Part shown: piece by piece, positions 61,014-64,000 of the stretch
Position numbering within the stretch: position 1 is the first letter of the stretch
How the letters are laid out: every line of letters begins with the position of its first letter
Source: Catenuloplanes niger
Lineage (GTDB): Bacteria; Actinomycetota; Actinomycetes; Mycobacteriales; Micromonosporaceae
NCBI RefSeq assembly: GCF_031458255.1
Contig: NZ_JAVDYC010000001.1
Coordinates: 1,116,001-1,180,000, forward strand
Length of the DNA stretch: 64,000 bases
Direction of reading: 5' to 3'
The notes under the pieces: model-generated
The model's input: the letters and a program-made list of their open reading frames with translations, nothing else
Database searches by the model: none
What the model was told of the DNA's origin: nothing
Translations under genes and position numbers: made by a program

Positions 61014-61967
61014 GTGCCCCGAGCAGTGCGATTCGAGCGGTACGGCGGTCCCGAGGTGCTGAGGGTGGTGGACGTCCCTCGGCCGGAGACTCCGCCCGGT
61101 CGGGTGCTGGTCGAGGTGGTCACCGCCGCCATGAATCCCGGCGAGATCGGCATCCGTGAGGGCGTCTTCGCCGCGATCTGGCCGGCGGCGTTCCCGGAGG
61201 GGCAGGGCAACGACTACTCCGGCGTCGTGGCCGAGGTCGGGGAGGGCGTGACGGAATTCCGCGTCGGTCAGCCGGTGCTCGGCTTCGCACCGCGGGCCGC
61301 GCAAGCCGAGTTCGTCGTAGCCGCCCCCTCGGCACTCGCCAGCAAGCCGGCGGGGCTCGGCTGGGATGAGGCGGCGACGATTGCGGGTGCCGGCGCGACC
61401 GCGTGGGCCGGTGTCGGCGTGGTCGCCCCCCAGCAGGGTGAGACCGTGGTCGTGTCCGCGGCGGCCGGCGGGGTCGGCGTCATCACCGCACAGCTGGCGG
61501 CTCTGCGCGGCGCCCACGTCATCGGCACCGCGGGCGAGGGCAACCTCGGCTACCTCGCCTCCCTGGGCGTGACCCCGGTCCGGTACGGCCCGGGCCTGCT
61601 CGGGCGTCTCCAGGAGGCGGCGCCCGACGGGGTGGACGCGTACCTGGACACCTTCGGTGCCGGCAACGTCGACGTGGCGATCGCGTTGGGAGTGCCGCCG
61701 TACCGGATCAACACGATCGCCGACGGAAACGCCATCAGGAAGTACGGTGTCCGCTCCGCGGCTCAGGAGCAGGCGGACACCCCGGAGATCTGGGAGCGGA
61801 TCGCCGGCCTCGCAGCGACCGGACAGCTCGTCATTCCGATCACGCGGGCCTACCCGATGGACCAGATTCAGGACGCCTACCGGGATCTGGGTACCCGCCG
61901 CGTTCGCGGCAAGCGGGTGCTGCACGTGATGTCGCCAGAGCGGCGCTCCGGACTTCTCGCCCCCTGA
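61014..61967 (+). CDS. MDR-family NADPH:quinone oxidoreductase-like enzyme
   Basis: 317 residues from GTG 61014 (GAAGGAG upstream). The GroES-like head (VRFERYGGPEVLRVVDVPRP, GNDYSGVVAEVGEGVTEFRV) has no catalytic zinc ligands, so it is the quinone-reductase branch. The nucleotide fold has VVVSAAAGGVGVITAQLAAL and VIGTAGEGNLGYLASLG. Expected to reduce quinones or enones with NADPH. It is divergent from the STAND regulator and convergent with the DUF1330 gene; a shared hairpin lies between the latter two. Confidence 0.92.
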   Translation: MPRAVRFERYGGPEVLRVVDVPRPETPPGRVLVEVVTAAMNPGEIGIREGVFAAIWPAAFPEGQGNDYSGVVAEVGEGVTEFRVGQPVLGFAPRAAQAEFVVAAPSALASKPAGLGWDEAATIAGAGATAWAGVGVVAPQQGETVVVSAAAGGVGVITAQLAALRGAHVIGTAGEGNLGYLASLGVTPVRYGPGLLGRLQEAAPDGVDAYLDTFGAGNVDVAIALGVPPYRINTIADGNAIRKYGVRSAAQEQADTPEIWERIAGLAATGQLVIPITRAYPMDQIQDAYRDLGTRRVRGKRVLHVMSPERRSGLLAP

Positions 61968-61991
61968 CCTGTCCGTTCCGGCGGGACGCCT

Positions 61992-62013
61992 GGCGCCGAT
62001 GAGGCTCGGCGCC
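61992..62013. terminator. Bidirectional hairpin between convergent genes
   Basis: GGCGCCGA (61992-61999) and TCGGCGCC (62006-62013) with a 6-nt loop, between the oxidoreductase stop and the DUF1330 stop. Confidence 0.6.
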
Positions 62014-62039
62014 GGGCTCCGCGGCCGTCCCGGCCCTGC

Positions 62040-62330
62040 TCAGGACGGGTTCTCGCCGACGACGACCTTCACCGTGGAGTGCTTACGACGCAGGTCTTTG
62101 AGCGGCTGGTACTCCGGGGAGTCCCAGAACCGCTGGACGGTCTCCCGGTCGGGGAACTCGTGGATCACCAGCGTCGACGGCTTCCAGTCGCCCTCCAGGA
62201 CCAGGGCGTTCTCGTCAGTGATGAGGTTGCGGCCACCGAATCGCTCGATCAGGGGCCCGGCGCCCTCGACGTACTGACGGAACCCGTCCGGGCCGGCGAT
62301 GTCGAGGTCGATGACGACGAATGCGGACAT
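62040..62330 (-). CDS. DUF1330 family protein
   Basis: 96 residues from ATG 62330 with AAAGGAG upstream. FVVIDLDIAGPDGFRQYVEG, RNLITDENALVLEGDWKPST, VIHEFPDRETVQRFWDSPEY are the DUF1330 conserved segments, a ferredoxin-like dimeric fold with no settled activity. It is divergent from the AraC regulator at 62463, which likely controls it. Confidence 0.93.
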   Translation of the reverse strand: MSAFVVIDLDIAGPDGFRQYVEGAGPLIERFGGRNLITDENALVLEGDWKPSTLVIHEFPDRETVQRFWDSPEYQPLKDLRRKHSTVKVVVGENPS

Positions 62331-62462
62331 GCTGGCTCCTTTAGATCTTGGTCGGCACGGTTACCGACCTGCCCTCCACGTTAAGTACCGGAATTGAGCG
62401 CCTCCATGCTTGATACGGCCCATTTCATACGTGGTCGTACCAGTAGGCGATACGCTGGATAC

Positions 62463-63419
62463 GTGGACATCTTCAGCGAGGTGATCGGCTCCCTGCGGAC
62501 CGGCCGGGCCAAGTTCGCCCGGACCCGCCATCTGGGCACGTGGGGCAACCGTTTCGGCCCGGAGCCGGGGATGGGCTTCCACGTCGTGCTGGCCGGCAGC
62601 TGCTGGCTGCTCACCGACTCGGAGCCGCCGGTGCGTCTGTCCGCCGGTGACGTCGTGTTGCTGCCCCGCGGAGCGGTGCACGGTCTGGCCGGCAGCCCGG
62701 ACCGGGATCTCGCTCTCCTGCCGCCGGACTCGGGCGGCCCCGATCGCGGTGACGGCGACGAGGAGGCCGACTGTGCCACCCTGCTCTGTGGCGCCTACCG
62801 CTTGGATCACGCGCAGCCGCACCCGTTCCTGAGGTCCCTGCCGGAGGTCATCCACCTTCCGGCGCAGCTCGGGCACCACCCCGCACTGCGGTCGGCGGTC
62901 GACCTGCTGGCCGCCGACCTGTCCGACCCGCAGCCGGGCGCCGACGCGGCCCTGCCGGCCTTGCTGGACCTGCTGCTCGTCTACGTGCTGCGTGCCTGGC
63001 TGAGGGAGGAGGCGACGCGGCGTCCGGGTACGGGCTGGCAGGCCGCCCTCGACGATCCCGCAGTCGCGGCCGCCCTCCGCCAGATGCATGTCGCACCGCA
63101 GCGGCCATGGACCGTCCAGCAACTCGCGGCGCTGACCGATCTGTCCCGCACCACGTTCGCACGGCGGTTCGCCGCTGCCATGGGCGTGCCACCACTCGCC
63201 TACCTCACCTGGTGGCGGCTCAACCGCGCGGCCCAGCTCCTCGTCCGCGAGGACGCGCCACTGGCATCCATCGCCCGGCGGGTGGGCTACGCCTCGGAGT
63301 TCGCTTTCGCGAACGCGTTCAAACGGCGATTCGGGGTGTCACCGGGCCGGTTCCGCCGCACTCGGCGGCAGGAACCTGTCCAGCACGACTACGACCTGGG
63401 CGGGGTGTCGACCGCCTGA
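62463..63419 (+). CDS. AraC-family regulator with cupin sensor (cupin_6 type)
   Basis: 318 residues from GTG 62463. The sensor has GMGFHVVLAGSCWLLTDSEP and LSAGDVVLLPRGAVHGLAGS. The DNA-binding domain has VQQLAALTDLSRTTFARRFA, ASIARRVGYASEFAFANAFK and FGVSPGRFRR. It is the same architecture as the AraC gene at 4.8 kb. Two direct copies of ATACGTGG (62427 and 62459, 32 bp apart) lie at and before the start and may be autoregulatory. Longer starts back to 62394 are unlikely. Confidence 0.9.
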   Translation: MDIFSEVIGSLRTGRAKFARTRHLGTWGNRFGPEPGMGFHVVLAGSCWLLTDSEPPVRLSAGDVVLLPRGAVHGLAGSPDRDLALLPPDSGGPDRGDGDEEADCATLLCGAYRLDHAQPHPFLRSLPEVIHLPAQLGHHPALRSAVDLLAADLSDPQPGADAALPALLDLLLVYVLRAWLREEATRRPGTGWQAALDDPAVAAALRQMHVAPQRPWTVQQLAALTDLSRTTFARRFAAAMGVPPLAYLTWWRLNRAAQLLVREDAPLASIARRVGYASEFAFANAFKRRFGVSPGRFRRTRRQEPVQHDYDLGGVSTA

Positions 63420-63580
63420 TCCACGTCCGGGGATCAGACGGCGACCGGGATCAGCCGGTACGCCTCCAGGCCGGACACGATGAGGCCGGTAGCTGAGCGA
63501 AGTTGTCCCGCATGAACGGCTGCTGCAGATGGGCCGGCACAGCCGCCTTTGACCGCGCCCGGCCATGAACCTCCGGGTCG

Positions 63581-64000
63581 CTATCGCGCCACGTCCCGTG
63601 CCTCGTCTCGCACGCCGGCAGCAGCCTGACCGGGATCGTCCTCCGGGCCCGCACTGCCGAGAAGGGCCGCCCAGCGGGCCTCCTCGAGATCGAGTCGCTC
63701 CTGGACCTGCCACATCAGCGAATCCTCCACCTCGTTGCGCGACGCCATGGTCACCAGCTCGCGCCGGAGATGCTCGAGCAGGCGCAGCCGTACCTGTGCG
63801 GTGTGCCGATCGTGGTCGGACAGCCCGCCGCCGCGCTCCCGCTCGTCCAGGAGGTCTGCGAGCACCCGCTCGACCGCTTCCGGCGACGCGTCACCCCGCA
63901 CCGCGGCCTGGTCCAGGGCGGTGACCGCCCGGTCGGCGAGGAGTCGATTGACCGCCCGCAGCGCCGGCCGCGGATCGTCGTGGTCCGCACCGATACGCGA
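63581..64000 (-). CDS. C-terminal cytoplasmic tail, probable Na+/H+ antiporter (start outside window)
   Basis: 140 residues, incomplete at the right edge. Helical and charged: HDRHTAQVRLRLLEHLRREL, MASRNEVEDSLMWQVQERLD followed by LEEARW, which recalls the tail of CPA1 Na+/H+ antiporters (..ISDEVLRRLQRELDLEEAR). No membrane segment lies inside the visible part, so the call rests on this tail only. Confidence 0.5.
   Translation of the reverse strand, partial: SRIGADHDDPRPALRAVNRLLADRAVTALDQAAVRGDASPEAVERVLADLLDERERGGGLSDHDRHTAQVRLRLLEHLRRELVTMASRNEVEDSLMWQVQERLDLEEARWAALLGSAGPEDDPGQAAAGVRDEARDVAR

Overview
The window reads as high-GC actinomycete chromosome. The GC-rich third codon positions, frequent GTG starts, many secreted proteins with AxA signal peptides, a GH10-CBM2 xylanase and the DUF4132, DUF6928 and darcynin families suggest Micromonosporaceae (Actinoplanes or Catenuloplanes type). 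That placement is inference. No rRNA, tRNA or CRISPR array was seen.

Left part, 1 to 18.9 kb: mostly regulator/enzyme pairs (LysR with an EamA exporter, LysR with a kelch protein, AraC with an alpha/beta hydrolase, an HTH repressor with an SRPBCC protein) and secreted proteins (an 871-residue hydrolase with a Calx-beta-like end, a ricin-type lectin, a small DUF5980-like protein, a large subtilase). An intact IS5-family element sits exactly on the stop codon of the secreted hydrolase gene. A TAP-like tripeptidyl aminopeptidase gene has decayed and lost its nucleophile segment.

Middle part, 18.9 to 35.7 kb: a DUF4132 protein, a sugar dehydrogenase, a GlxA-type regulator, a two-gene lipid-linked glycosylation unit (GT2 plus PIG-V-like mannosyltransferase), darcynin, a siderophore-interacting protein divergent from an AraC regulator, a broken DUF6928 gene, and a four-gene MacB-type ABC operon (lipoprotein, HlyD-like adaptor, ATPase, permease; each joined by a 4-bp ATGA overlap) divergent from its likely two-component system.

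36.3 to 41.0 kb is the most interesting locus. Four minus-strand genes form a tight operon. They encode a borosin-type peptide backbone alpha-N-methyltransferase, which carries its own helical borosin-binding-like domain and three beta-rich repeats; a protein whose residues 20 to 86 are almost purely alternating Val/Ile and Asp; a StrG/PhyH-like Fe(II)/2-oxoglutarate oxygenase; and a DUF1906 glycoside-hydrolase-like protein. The operon abuts a livF gene that has lost its 5' half. I read this as a candidate RiPP pathway in which the Val-Asp protein is the substrate. The methyltransferase call is strong; the substrate assignment is inference.

41.8 to 46.8 kb holds three secreted proteins: xylanase, a PD40 propeller and a six-repeat beta-propeller-like protein. 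46.9 to 57.9 kb is an insertion-sequence graveyard with IS3, IS5, IS110 and IS982 pieces, many broken or nested. It surrounds a MetE-like methyltransferase, a SMI1/KNR4 protein, a frameshifted SprT-like gene, a decayed XRE gene and a small ABM monooxygenase. The right end carries an XRE-NB-ARC-TPR regulator, a quinone-oxidoreductase-like gene, a DUF1330 gene divergent from an AraC regulator, and the tail of a probable Na+/H+ antiporter.
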